From Nostoc sp. B(2019) (lineage in GTDB: Bacteria; Cyanobacteriota; Cyanobacteriia; Cyanobacteriales; Nostocaceae): DNA of 64,000 bases. Position numbers and translations under genes: made by a program. The stretch is from the NCBI RefSeq assembly GCF_010091925.1, contig NZ_WVID01000001.1:248001-312000 (forward strand). The letters run 5' to 3'. The notes beneath the pieces were generated by a model. The model was not told where the DNA came from. It saw nothing but the letters and a program-made list of their open reading frames with translations, and ran no database searches. Of the stretch, positions 34,859 through 43,156 are shown piece after piece. The number at the start of each line of letters is the position of its first letter. The stretch's first letter is position 1.

Positions 34859-36316
34859 ATGCAAATTCAAACACCAGACTGGGTGAAGCACGCTGTTTTC
34901 TACCAAATTTTTCCAGACCGCTTTGCCAGAAGCAAACAGCCGCACAAACGGCTGTTGCATGAAGCTCGTTGGGAAGATTGGGATGCTATGCCAACACTCC
35001 AAGGTTATAAAGGCGGCGATTTCTGGGGTATTTTGGAGCAATTAGACTACATACAAGACCTGGGAATTAACGCGATTTACTTCACACCCATTTTTCAATC
35101 TGCTAGTAATCACCGTTATCATACCCACGATTATTATCAAGTTGACCCGATGCTGGGGGGCAATGAAGCTTTTAAGGAATTGCTAGACGCAGCCCATCAA
35201 CGAAATATCAAAGTCGTTCTTGATGGGGTTTTTAACCATTCCAGCCGTGGCTTTTTCTTTTTCCACGATGTTTTAGAGAATGGCCCCCATTCCCCTTGGG
35301 TAAATTGGTTCAAAATTGAAAACTGGCCCCTTTCCGCTTACAATGGTGAATTACCCGCTAACTACGCGGGTTGGGCTGGAAATCGCGCCCTGCCAGAATT
35401 TAACCACGACAACCCCGAAGTGCGGGAATATATTATGGAAATTGCCGAATATTGGATTAAATTCGGCATAGATGGTTGGCGATTAGATGTACCGTTTGAA
35501 ATAAAAACTCCTGGTTTTTGGCAAGAGTTTCGCGATCGCGTTAAAGCCATCAATCCCGACGCCTACATTGTTGGGGAAGTCTGGGGAGATTCCCGTGAGT
35601 GGCTAGATGGAACGCAATTTGATGGCGTGATGAATTATCTTTTTGCCGGGCCAACAATTGCCTTTGCTGCTGGCGATCGCGTAGTCTTAGAACAAGTCCA
35701 AAGCCGCGACTATCAACCCTACCCCCCCTTATTTGCCGCTGAATACGCTACCAAAATCCAAGAAGTACTGCAACTTTACCCTTGGGAAATTCAGCTGACT
35801 CAACTCAATTTGCTAGCAAGTCACGATACAGCGCGACTGATGACCATTGCTGGTGGCGATAAAGCCAGTGTAGAATTGGCAACTCTACTAGTACTCACCT
35901 TTCCTGGTGCTCCCAGTATCTATTATGGTGATGAAGTTGGTTTACCTGGTGCGATAGATCCAGACTCACGTCGCGGCTTTCCTTTAGAGGCTAACTGGGA
36001 TCGAGAAATTTTCAATATGCACCGCCAATTAATTGCCCTGCGCCATGCTTACCCAGCCTTGCGTACAGGTGATTATCAGGTTCTATATGCTCAGGGAGAA
36101 CTTTACATTTTTGTCCGCACTTTGGACAAAGAAGAATTACTTATTGCCGTTAATGCTGGTACAGCTTCAGCAAAAGCAAATGTAGACATCGCAATGCATA
36201 CTCAACCCAACAAGCTTTTATATGGCACTGCTGAGGTTGAGTGGAATGGTGAAGAAACTCAGCAGTTGACGTTAACTGTTCCCGCACGCAGTGGTTGCAT
36301 TCTGGGTTTAGGGTAA
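34859..36316 (+). CDS. GH13 alpha-amylase family enzyme (neopullulanase/cyclomaltodextrinase-like)
   Basis: 485 residues, (beta/alpha)8 barrel acting on alpha-glucans. GH13 motifs: region I DGVFNHSS, region II DGWRLDVPFEI with the Asp nucleophile, region III IVGEVWGDS with the acid/base Glu, and region IV LLASHDTARLM with the transition-state Asp. N-terminal HAVFYQIFPDRFARS and YFTPIFQSASNHRYHTHDY match neopullulanase-type enzymes, but the short length suggests no N-terminal dimerisation domain. It lacks a signal peptide, so it probably works on glycogen-derived oligosaccharides in the cell. Gene and flanking repeats are separate. Confidence 0.94.
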   Translation: MQIQTPDWVKHAVFYQIFPDRFARSKQPHKRLLHEARWEDWDAMPTLQGYKGGDFWGILEQLDYIQDLGINAIYFTPIFQSASNHRYHTHDYYQVDPMLGGNEAFKELLDAAHQRNIKVVLDGVFNHSSRGFFFFHDVLENGPHSPWVNWFKIENWPLSAYNGELPANYAGWAGNRALPEFNHDNPEVREYIMEIAEYWIKFGIDGWRLDVPFEIKTPGFWQEFRDRVKAINPDAYIVGEVWGDSREWLDGTQFDGVMNYLFAGPTIAFAAGDRVVLEQVQSRDYQPYPPLFAAEYATKIQEVLQLYPWEIQLTQLNLLASHDTARLMTIAGGDKASVELATLLVLTFPGAPSIYYGDEVGLPGAIDPDSRRGFPLEANWDREIFNMHRQLIALRHAYPALRTGDYQVLYAQGELYIFVRTLDKEELLIAVNAGTASAKANVDIAMHTQPNKLLYGTAEVEWNGEETQQLTLTVPARSGCILGLG

Positions 36317-36410
36317 CGGGGACTGGGGACTCTTAACAGGGGGAAAGGGTAAAGGGTAAACTTTTCCCTTTTCCCCCTTACCCCTTACCCTTTTCCCAAT
36401 GCCCAATCTC

Positions 36411-36830
36411 TTACTTCCCAGCCACCATTGCAGGCATTAATACTGCATCAATAACGTGGATTACGCCATTGTCTGTCAGAATATCGGTTTTGAGGACATT
36501 GGCGTCATTCACCTTAATTTTTCCGTTAGCAGATTCAATTGCCACAATTGACCCCTCAACTGTCTGTGCCTCGTCAATCTGTACCAAGTCATCAGACCTG
36601 ACATCACCAAAAACAACATGATACGTCACAACTTTCTTTAGCTTAGGGATATCTTGCAGCAGCGATTCTAAAGTACCCTCTGGCAGTTTGGCAAATGCTT
36701 CGTCAGTCGGTGCAAAGACTGTGAAAGAACCAGGACTCTGAAGAGTTTCTGTGAAGTTGATAGCTTTAATAGCCTTTATCAGTGTATTAAAATTTCCTGC
36801 GTTGACAGCAGTTTCTACAAGGTCAGCCAT
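36411..36830 (-). CDS. Fasciclin (FAS1) domain protein
   Basis: 139 residues, one FAS1 domain: TLIKAIKAINFTETLQSPGSFTVFAPTDEAFAKLP (H1 region), YHVVFGDVRSDDL and IKVNDANVLKTDILTDNGVIHVIDAVLMP (H2 region). FAS1 domains mediate adhesion or weak protein/carbohydrate interaction. No signal peptide is visible in the predicted start (MADLVETAV), so it may be cytoplasmic or exported without Sec. Between it and the GH13 gene is a C/T-rich inverted repeat (a GGGGAAAGGG-like family). It is convergent with the GH13 gene. Confidence 0.93.
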   Translation of the reverse strand: MADLVETAVNAGNFNTLIKAIKAINFTETLQSPGSFTVFAPTDEAFAKLPEGTLESLLQDIPKLKKVVTYHVVFGDVRSDDLVQIDEAQTVEGSIVAIESANGKIKVNDANVLKTDILTDNGVIHVIDAVLMPAMVAGK

Positions 36831-36989
36831 GAGGTTGCGTTACTTTATTTATGTAGTATTACAAGTTACTTATAAATTGACTGGGAAGCTCGTAGCCTCT
36901 ATCAAGAGAGAGGTTGCTGGCAATTAAGCAGACAGCAACAGATTGATCAGTACTGCTACACTGGAGAGTGACCCCAAGAACCACTAACT

Positions 36990-37226
36990 ATGCTAAAGCG
37001 TTCCAAATTCGAGACAACTCAGTCTCAGATTATGCATCGTTCTGAAGATCTGATTAGTGCAGCCTCAAATCGCTACCGCATTACGGTTCAGGTGGCAAAT
37101 CGTGCTAAACGTCGGCGTTATGAAGACTTTGAAAATGCTGAAGATGCCATGATGAAACCAGTGCTAAGGGCAATTATTGAGATGTCTGATGAACTGACTC
37201 AGCCAGAAATTATCGGCGAAGTATAA
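36990..37226 (+). CDS. rpoZ: DNA-directed RNA polymerase subunit omega
   Basis: 78 residues with cyanobacterial RpoZ sequence [20 protein letters not shown] and [23 protein letters not shown], a pattern I recognise as the cyanobacterial omega subunit. Omega assists assembly and stability of core RNA polymerase. Complete and in a single-copy style context; it is followed by a hairpin repeat copy before the next ORF. Confidence 0.95.
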   Translation: MLKRSKFETTQSQIMHRSEDLISAASNRYRITVQVANRAKRRRYEDFENAEDAMMKPVLRAIIEMSDELTQPEIIGEV

Positions 37227-37256
37227 AAACAGTGCTGGATTGAAAGTGCTGAAGCG

Positions 37257-37280
37257 CGGTAGCGGGGCGTTTAGCCCGTC
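37257..37280. repeat. Interspersed hairpin repeat, copy B
   Basis: Identical to copy A at 30308-30331, with the same flanks (AGTGCTG upstream, CTGAGTAA one base downstream). It lies between rpoZ and the next gene. Confidence 0.7.
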
Positions 37281-37329
37281 CTGAGTAAAAATGCGGCTGA
37301 TAGCACTTTCATCTCAATATAGTTGCTAT

Positions 37330-37986
37330 ATGAAAGAGAAAAAACTTCTACCTTGGTCAATCATCTCAGCACTTAAAACTCAGCATGTGCTACGTCCCCC
37401 TACTTTAACAGCACTACTGATTGCCTTAATGGTGGTGAGTGTAATCGTTTTAGATTCAGCAGGGGTGAGTAAATTATTATCAACAAATATACTTGGTATT
37501 CAACCTGCGATCGCTCAAAGAATCACTCCTAGCGATGTTTGGCAGCAGGTGTATCAACAGTTGCCCGAATTCCCACGGGAAAATAAATATATCAGTAAAG
37601 AAACGGGGAAAGTTGCCCAAAACAATACTTTAGTAAGTCGCCTAATCAGATATCACATTTACACAAAAGAGCGTTCTGCAATTTATCGCTTGGATTGGAA
37701 GCTAACTTTGGCTGATTACCTGGGTGCAAATGAGATTATGTATGACAGTTCGTATCCGGGTAATGATATATTACGGCAAAATCCCATAGAAGGCGATCGG
37801 GCTGCGATCGCCCGCCTCAATCGTAGCCAGAGAGATGCACTAGTGCAGGTATTAGTCAATATATTCAATCCGAATTCCCAAAACACACTAGCCCCCACCT
37901 CCAACACCACACCCAGTCCTAGTACATCACCTACCCCACAGCCCCCACAGCGATCGCAACAAGGAGGTGCTGAATTACTGAAATGA
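37330..37986 (+). CDS. Hypothetical exported or membrane-anchored cyanobacterial protein
   Basis: 218 residues from the ATG at 37330. The frame is open to 37291, but those codons continue from a repeat. A hydrophobic segment (TALLIALMVVSVIVLDSA, about residues 30-50) is followed after some residues by IQPAIAQ, which looks like a signal peptidase site. The soluble part has TPSDVWQQVYQQLPEFPRENKYISKETG and YRLDWKLTLADYLGANEIMYDSSYPG, and it ends in a Pro/Ser/Thr-rich tail. I do not recognise the family. Position between rpoZ and the DUF1818 gene gives no clear role. Confidence 0.7.
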   Translation: MKEKKLLPWSIISALKTQHVLRPPTLTALLIALMVVSVIVLDSAGVSKLLSTNILGIQPAIAQRITPSDVWQQVYQQLPEFPRENKYISKETGKVAQNNTLVSRLIRYHIYTKERSAIYRLDWKLTLADYLGANEIMYDSSYPGNDILRQNPIEGDRAAIARLNRSQRDALVQVLVNIFNPNSQNTLAPTSNTTPSPSTSPTPQPPQRSQQGGAELLK

Positions 37987-38043
37987 CCAAACCCAGAGTC
38001 AGAAATTTTCCTTTGCGTCCTTCTGCGTTTAAAAAATTAAACT

Positions 38044-38409
38044 ATGGAACGCGTTGTAAAAAGTGGATCTGGTTGGCGTATTGGCTGGAACCCCGATGCA
38101 CCTGAATTTAAAGGATTGGTAGGTACAGATGATTGGGCAGTTGAGTTAACCGAAGCTGAGTTAAGTGATTTTTGCCGTCTACTGGCACAGTTAGCAGACA
38201 CCATGAAGCAACTCGCAACAGAATTGATGGACGAGGAGAAGATCGCCTGTGAAGCCGAGAGCGACTTATTATGGATGGAAGTAGAAGGCTATCCTCATGC
38301 TTACAGTCTGCGCTTTATCCTAAACACAGGACGGTGTGCAGAAGGTGAATGGAATGCGGACGCTGTTCCTGGTTTGCTGCAAGCCGCCGGGATGCTCAAG
38401 GTTTTTTAA
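38044..38409 (+). CDS. DUF1818 family protein
   Basis: 121 residues, conserved across cyanobacteria and of unknown function. Family features are VVKSGSGWRIGWNPDAPEFKGLVG, WAVELTEAELSDFCRLLAQL and YSLRFILNTGRCAEGEWNADAVPGLLQAA. The length matches the family. Start ATG 38044. A tRNA-Pro follows 50 bases after the stop. Confidence 0.9.
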   Translation: MERVVKSGSGWRIGWNPDAPEFKGLVGTDDWAVELTEAELSDFCRLLAQLADTMKQLATELMDEEKIACEAESDLLWMEVEGYPHAYSLRFILNTGRCAEGEWNADAVPGLLQAAGMLKVF

Positions 38410-38459
38410 ATTTCCCTCTTGATTACCTTAGCGTTTTACTATATAATAGAAATTCTGAC

Positions 38460-38533
38460 CGGGGCGTAGCGCAGCTTGGTAGCGCGCCACTTTGGGGTAG
38501 TGGAGGTCGTGGGTTCGAATCCCGCCGCTCCGA
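38460..38533 (+). tRNA. tRNA-Pro (UGG)
   Basis: 74 bases: acceptor CGGGGCG / CGCTCCG (one G-U pair), D-arm GCGCAGCTTGGTAGCGC, anticodon arm with loop TTTGGGG and anticodon TGG, T-arm GGTTCGAATCC. CCA is not encoded. A strong terminator follows at 38550-38584. Confidence 0.95.
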
Positions 38534-38549
38534 TCAATGATAAGCCTTG

Positions 38550-38584
38550 CCTGCTAGTCTTTTAAAAAGATTGGCGGGTTTTTT
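38550..38584 (+). terminator. Rho-independent terminator after tRNA-Pro
   Basis: Stem-loop CCTGCTAGTCTTT...AAAGATTGGCGGG (with G-T pairs) followed directly by TTTTTT. Confidence 0.8.
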
Positions 38585-38706
38585 CGTTAGGGGTTTCTTC
38601 GATGGACTCTGCGAGACTTTACTAAATAGACATCTCCAAAAATTAATTATTCGTTGTCTGAAACCCTTGTAGAGACGTAGCAGTGCTACGTCTCTACAAT
38701 CATTTT

Positions 38707-41700
38707 CTACCCGTTCAAAGCTTCACTACAAATAATGACAGGAATAGGCTGAGACAGTGTAGAAAAATTATTATTCAGCCATTCGTGCATATTATGTTGG
38801 CGATAAATTTGCACTAGTTGATTGAACAATTGCTGACCTATTAAACCATTACGTCGCAGTATATTTAACTCTCGGTTGATTGCTTGAGTTATGGAACCGC
38901 GGAACGCCTTTTCTAGAATATTGACTTGACCTTTTATTTCCTCGTCTGTAATTGATTTAAAAAATATTCTCAGTTCACGTAGAATATAACGTTGTCCCTG
39001 AGTCAAACGCTGATTAAATTCCCGTTCTGCTTGGCGATGCTTCACTTCTTCTGCAAATTGACGTTTAACACGCATCACAGCAGAGTTATGCTCTTTGGGA
39101 AGGGTTAAGGTGGGAGTAGTGGAATCAGCTTTAATTGCACCCAAGATGCGAGGAATATCTCTAGAAATTATATTTCCCTCATCGTCTAACAAAAACAATT
39201 GCTGGTAGCCTTTGATATCAGGTCGATTGGAGTCTGAAGCTTCACAGAAAACGTATGTCCCCTTCTGCTGCATAGAGAATTTAGCTGTACGAATACCATG
39301 CGGTAAATTGGCAATGCGTTCAAATTCTCCGGGGTCGTCTTTCTGTAGTTTTCTGAGAATTTCCTCGGCTTCATTTAAATCCAAAAAAGCCTCTTCATCT
39401 TCCATATCAAAGAGGCTCAATTGTTTGCCTTGCTGTTCATAAATAGCATACATAGCCTCTTCATTGAGTTGCTCAGTTCTGTCAAGAATAGCAGCATCTT
39501 CACCGATAGTGTCATGAATTTCTTGAATTCTGTTTTTTAGCTTTTGCTTCAAGCCTAAATTACATTCTATGCCTAATTCTGGCAGAAAATTATATCCATA
39601 GATTACATCTTTATCACTGCCAATTCTGTCAATTCGGCCAAAACGCTGAATCAGTTTTACAGGGTTCCAGTGTAAGTCGTAATTTATTATTATGTCACCA
39701 TCTTGGAGGTTTAAACCTTCCGCCAAAACATCAGTAGCAATGAGTGTATTTATTTCTGTTTCACCTGGTTTAAATTTATATTCTTTATTAGCTTTAGGCG
39801 CAAATCTTCCAACTAGACGGGTTTTATTCTTATTGCTACCACTATAAATTACATCAATATCATCTTGCTTACCTTGTGGATTTAAATTTTCGTATAGATA
39901 TTTAGCTGTATCAGCGTATTGGGTAAAGATTAGCCGCTTTTTACCTTTAAGTACAGATTTATCTAACCAGGTTCTCAGAGTTTGTAATTTTGTATCTTTA
40001 TCAGGAGTAATTGGCTCGACTAATGCTTGAACTTTTTTCAACAAGTTAATATCATGTTCGATATGCTGTTGTAATTTATGTCCATCAAAATCCGCCAAGT
40101 CATATTTACCAGACACCTGATACAATGCATCCATCAAATCTTGTTCTTCTGCTTGATTATAATCTTCTGATAATAGAGTTCGTGCTTCCTCTCCTGCGGG
40201 AATAAAGCCTTGAGACAGTGCATTGAGAAACCTTTCATGTACTAGCAATAATTTTTTAATAGTTTCTTTAAAAGCGTAAACACTCGATTCAAAGCGTTTA
40301 AACAATAGCACTCGCATTAGTCCTCGCAGATTAGCGCCAGCGCGTTGCAAAGTGTTATAAGGTTCTTGTTTTTGTTTATCCTTTAAAACATAGTTCCATA
40401 ACCCATAACGAGCATAGCTAAGTTCGTTAACTGGTGGTTTTACGAGTTGGCGCTTACGAGATTTACCCAAATATTGACGTAATTCTTGGTAAAGTCCTTG
40501 ATATGTATCTTCAATGCTGTACTCAATAGTTTCTAGTTCTCGCTTCGGGAAAAATCGATGCTTACCACCGACAATTACGTAAGCGCGTCGGGTTCCATCA
40601 AGGTATTCTCTAAAATTGGAATGGTCAACTTCTTGATGAGTTTGTGAATCACGACCGTAAAAACGTAAAATATGGTTGCGGGTGCGACGAATCAAGATAT
40701 GAGATAGTAACTCTGGTAATTTCTTTTCACCCTTTTCTACTAACTGGAAGTATTGTTTTAAGTCAGGGGGGTCTATCGGTAAGTCTGTTTTGTCGTCTTG
40801 ATGGAATAGTTTTAGCTGATGGTAGATATCCCAAGCACTTTTATTACGTGGGGTTGCAGTTAATAAGCAACAACGTTTACCAGCAGCTAAAAATGCTTCT
40901 ACTACTTTATATCTTTGGGTTGTATGATTTCGTAGATTGTGGCTTTCGTCTATTAATACAAAGTCTCTATCTTTAGATTTGAAATCATCTAATAAAACTT
41001 TGAACCCGCTTTCATCATCTTCTTTCAACATTCCCATTGAAAGAATGCGAGCATTTAGCTGGTAGACTTCGTTGTAACGTTCCCACATTTCTAACAGTGG
41101 TGCAGGACAGATAATTAAAGGACGCGCGCGTTCTATTTGTTCAAAGTGTTTGACAATTGCAGCACCGATAAAGCTTTTACCTAATCCAACTACATCAGAG
41201 ACAAAAGCACCGCCATAATCTCGGATGTTTTGCACCGCATTATTCACGGCAACTTTTTGAAAATCTGCTAATTGTTTAGTAATTTCGTCTTCCAAAATCA
41301 AGTCTTTTGGGGTTGTATCTTCTAATCTATCTTTTATTAGACTATAGAGAGTTTTCATGTAAACATCATAAGGACGAACCGCAGAACCCGCCCAAGATTG
41401 TTTCATTTCCTGCATCAACGTTTCATTAAAATCTTCCGCCTCATCCCACAGTTCATCAAACCAGTTAGTTAGTTCTGTATGGTTATCATTTCCGTGAATT
41501 ACCACATTGAGTTCAGTGTTGTGGGTGATGCCGGAAAGAGTAAGATTGGATGAGCCAACAATAGCAATACCTTTTTCTGTACGTTCTAAGACTCTACCTT
41601 TGCCATCATAGACAGTACCATAGTCAAAAATATAGGCTTTGGCGTGTAAAGTTCCTTTGGTGTAAACTCGGACATGAAGCCGTTTTTCTTCAATCATCTG

Positions 41701-42078
41701 CACTAGGTTTTTAACTAGTATCTCGGCTTCATCTGTTTGATCCATTAGTTCTATACTAGAACGGATATTGGCTGCTGTATCGTTTGCCATCCGTTTTTCT
41801 TCACTACGTTTAGGATATTTTTGGGCTTCGACTTTATCTGCAATTAATTCTAGTTGTCGATATCCTTGGGCGATTTGTTCAATGGTTTGGCGGTTGCTGG
41901 TATTACCAATTAGTAGGCGTAGTTCTTTAATGTTAGTGAGGCGTTCTGCAATGGCGGTGAAGCCAGAGAGGAAGAAGTAACCAACCGCAAAATGGGCTGC
42001 TGCTGATGAGTCTAGAATGCAGTTTATTTGGTCTACTAATTTTTGATTGCGATTATCGATGATATCGTGGGTAGGCAT
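38707..42078 (-). CDS. PLD-SNF2 fused helicase (restriction-type)
   Basis: 1123 residues. An N-terminal phospholipase-D-like domain has H145-x-K147-x4-D152 (LHAKAYIFD) and GSSNLTLSG; a single HKD motif. Next is an SF2 SNF2/HepA-like helicase: motif I VGLGKSF, DESH Walker B (LIDESHNLRN, near 376), TATPRNKS motif III, and motifs V-VI LIATDVLAEGLNLQDGDII and QRFGRIDRIGS. The C-terminal 300 residues are acidic/coiled and unrecognised. This architecture appears in restriction-like systems with a partner DNA methylase. The methylase lies 1.1 kb upstream on the same strand, with a toxin-antitoxin pair between. Confidence 0.88.
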   Translation of the reverse strand: MPTHDIIDNRNQKLVDQINCILDSSAAAHFAVGYFFLSGFTAIAERLTNIKELRLLIGNTSNRQTIEQIAQGYRQLELIADKVEAQKYPKRSEEKRMANDTAANIRSSIELMDQTDEAEILVKNLVQMIEEKRLHVRVYTKGTLHAKAYIFDYGTVYDGKGRVLERTEKGIAIVGSSNLTLSGITHNTELNVVIHGNDNHTELTNWFDELWDEAEDFNETLMQEMKQSWAGSAVRPYDVYMKTLYSLIKDRLEDTTPKDLILEDEITKQLADFQKVAVNNAVQNIRDYGGAFVSDVVGLGKSFIGAAIVKHFEQIERARPLIICPAPLLEMWERYNEVYQLNARILSMGMLKEDDESGFKVLLDDFKSKDRDFVLIDESHNLRNHTTQRYKVVEAFLAAGKRCCLLTATPRNKSAWDIYHQLKLFHQDDKTDLPIDPPDLKQYFQLVEKGEKKLPELLSHILIRRTRNHILRFYGRDSQTHQEVDHSNFREYLDGTRRAYVIVGGKHRFFPKRELETIEYSIEDTYQGLYQELRQYLGKSRKRQLVKPPVNELSYARYGLWNYVLKDKQKQEPYNTLQRAGANLRGLMRVLLFKRFESSVYAFKETIKKLLLVHERFLNALSQGFIPAGEEARTLLSEDYNQAEEQDLMDALYQVSGKYDLADFDGHKLQQHIEHDINLLKKVQALVEPITPDKDTKLQTLRTWLDKSVLKGKKRLIFTQYADTAKYLYENLNPQGKQDDIDVIYSGSNKNKTRLVGRFAPKANKEYKFKPGETEINTLIATDVLAEGLNLQDGDIIINYDLHWNPVKLIQRFGRIDRIGSDKDVIYGYNFLPELGIECNLGLKQKLKNRIQEIHDTIGEDAAILDRTEQLNEEAMYAIYEQQGKQLSLFDMEDEEAFLDLNEAEEILRKLQKDDPGEFERIANLPHGIRTAKFSMQQKGTYVFCEASDSNRPDIKGYQQLFLLDDEGNIISRDIPRILGAIKADSTTPTLTLPKEHNSAVMRVKRQFAEEVKHRQAEREFNQRLTQGQRYILRELRIFFKSITDEEIKGQVNILEKAFRGSITQAINRELNILRRNGLIGQQLFNQLVQIYRQHNMHEWLNNNFSTLSQPIPVIICSEALNG

Positions 42079-42120
42079 GGTTTTTTATCTCACGCAGAGA
42101 CGCAGAGGAAAGAGCAAAGT

Positions 42121-42567
42121 TCAAGATTCCAAGATTTCACTAAGGATAATAACTGGCAAACCTGGAACATTGCGAAAGCCTTTATCGTTGGTTATAAATT
42201 GGTTACAATTAACAGATAAGGCTGTAGCTGCATGAATGGCATCGGGTGTTTTTAGGTTGGTAGTAGCCCGGAGACTTGCAGCTTGTCTTAGCACAATTTC
42301 GCTGATAGAAATAAGTTGCACTTCTGATGAAATTAGCAGACTTTCGTAAGCTTGAATTAGAGAATTATTTGCATTTCTCAATGGTAAAACTAGAGCTTCC
42401 ATTAGTATTAGTTCACTACTGATGATTTCAAGTTCACCCAATTGAAACTTTAACCATAGAGGTTGCAGTAATGAATAATACTCTGGATTGCTGCCCTCAA
42501 TTGTATAAATTACCACTGACGTATCTACATAGATAGCACCAGATGAAGGAAGTATTAGCTGTCCCAT
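42121..42567 (-). CDS. PIN-domain toxin (VapC-like)
   Basis: 148 residues. PIN-family acidic residues: IYVDTSVVIYTIE near the start, ILMEALVLP, TPDAIHAATAL and FITNDKGF, consistent with Mg2+-dependent RNase activity that cleaves tRNA or mRNA. It overlaps the antitoxin gene by 13 bases (start at 42567 inside the antitoxin's end at 42555), the usual toxin-antitoxin arrangement, with the antitoxin first. Between the methylase and the PLD-helicase on the same strand. Confidence 0.9.
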   Translation of the reverse strand: MGQLILPSSGAIYVDTSVVIYTIEGSNPEYYSLLQPLWLKFQLGELEIISSELILMEALVLPLRNANNSLIQAYESLLISSEVQLISISEIVLRQAASLRATTNLKTPDAIHAATALSVNCNQFITNDKGFRNVPGLPVIILSEILES

Positions 42568-42794
42568 GAATCACGTTCTTCTTGCAGTTGTCTATCTATA
42601 TCTTCGGTGGTTCTGAAAGCGTGTTTACTGCGGACTTGTTCTATTAACTCTAAGACGGAACCCCGTTTTGATGCAGGCTTTTCTGGCAAAATAACAAATA
42701 CATCAACGCTGTCACCAATTTCGGCTTCGGGAAGTTCAATTTCTATTTTGTTTCCTGGTAAAACTTTAGTTGTGATGCGTAAAGCTGGTTGCAT
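42555..42794 (-). CDS. Antitoxin partner of the PIN toxin
   Basis: 79 residues, preceding the toxin with a 13-base overlap. Start MQPALRITTKVLPGNKIEIELPEAEIGDSVDVFVILP resembles a small beta-strand DNA-binding fold found in cyanobacterial VapB-like antitoxins; the C-terminus (FRTTEDIDRQLQEERDSW) is the likely toxin-binding helix. It probably autoregulates the operon. Identification rests on position, size and sequence style, not on a motif with a fixed name. Confidence 0.82.
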   Translation of the reverse strand: MQPALRITTKVLPGNKIEIELPEAEIGDSVDVFVILPEKPASKRGSVLELIEQVRSKHAFRTTEDIDRQLQEERDSWDS

Positions 42795-42807
42795 GATTTT
42801 TTCAACC

Positions 42808-42990
42808 TTATATAGTTAGGACATCTTCGTAAATATCTGCCATTGTTAGGGTTAACCCTATTGAGTTTAATTCTAGGCCATTACTTTTGCCTAAAGTTTG
42901 TATTGACCAATTGTCTTGAGCGTCTTGATGATAAACTTCTACTTTGACTTCATCTTGGGAAACTAATACATACTCTATAAATTCTTGGCG
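42808..42990 (-). pseudogene. Uma2 (DUF820) C-terminal remnant
   Basis: The minus strand encodes EYVLVSQDEVKVEVYHQDAQ and then ends LTMADIYEDVLTI, the usual C-terminal strand-helix of Uma2 proteins, then a TAA. Upstream it breaks off at a 9-bp tandem repeat (TTCTTGGCG on the plus strand, 42982-43007), and no start or N-terminal Uma2 domain is present. It is a decayed gene fragment between the TA pair and the methylase. Confidence 0.7.
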
Positions 42991-43007
42991 TTCTTGGCGT
43001 CTTGGCG
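42982..43007. repeat. 9-bp tandem repeat, about three copies
   Basis: TTCTTGGCG occurs at 42982-42990 and 42991-42999, with a shorter TCTTGGCG at 43000-43007. It marks the truncation point of the Uma2 remnant. Confidence 0.6.
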
Positions 43008-43156
43008 GTTCGATAGATTAAGCTTTTTAGCAATTTTTGCGTAAGTTATGGATAGTATGATTTACTCACGCAAAGCCGCAAAGGCGCAAAGAAGGAGTTT
43101 AAGATTAGGGTTTTTGTAAGAAGTTGAGTTATCAATGATATTTTAATTATGAATTA

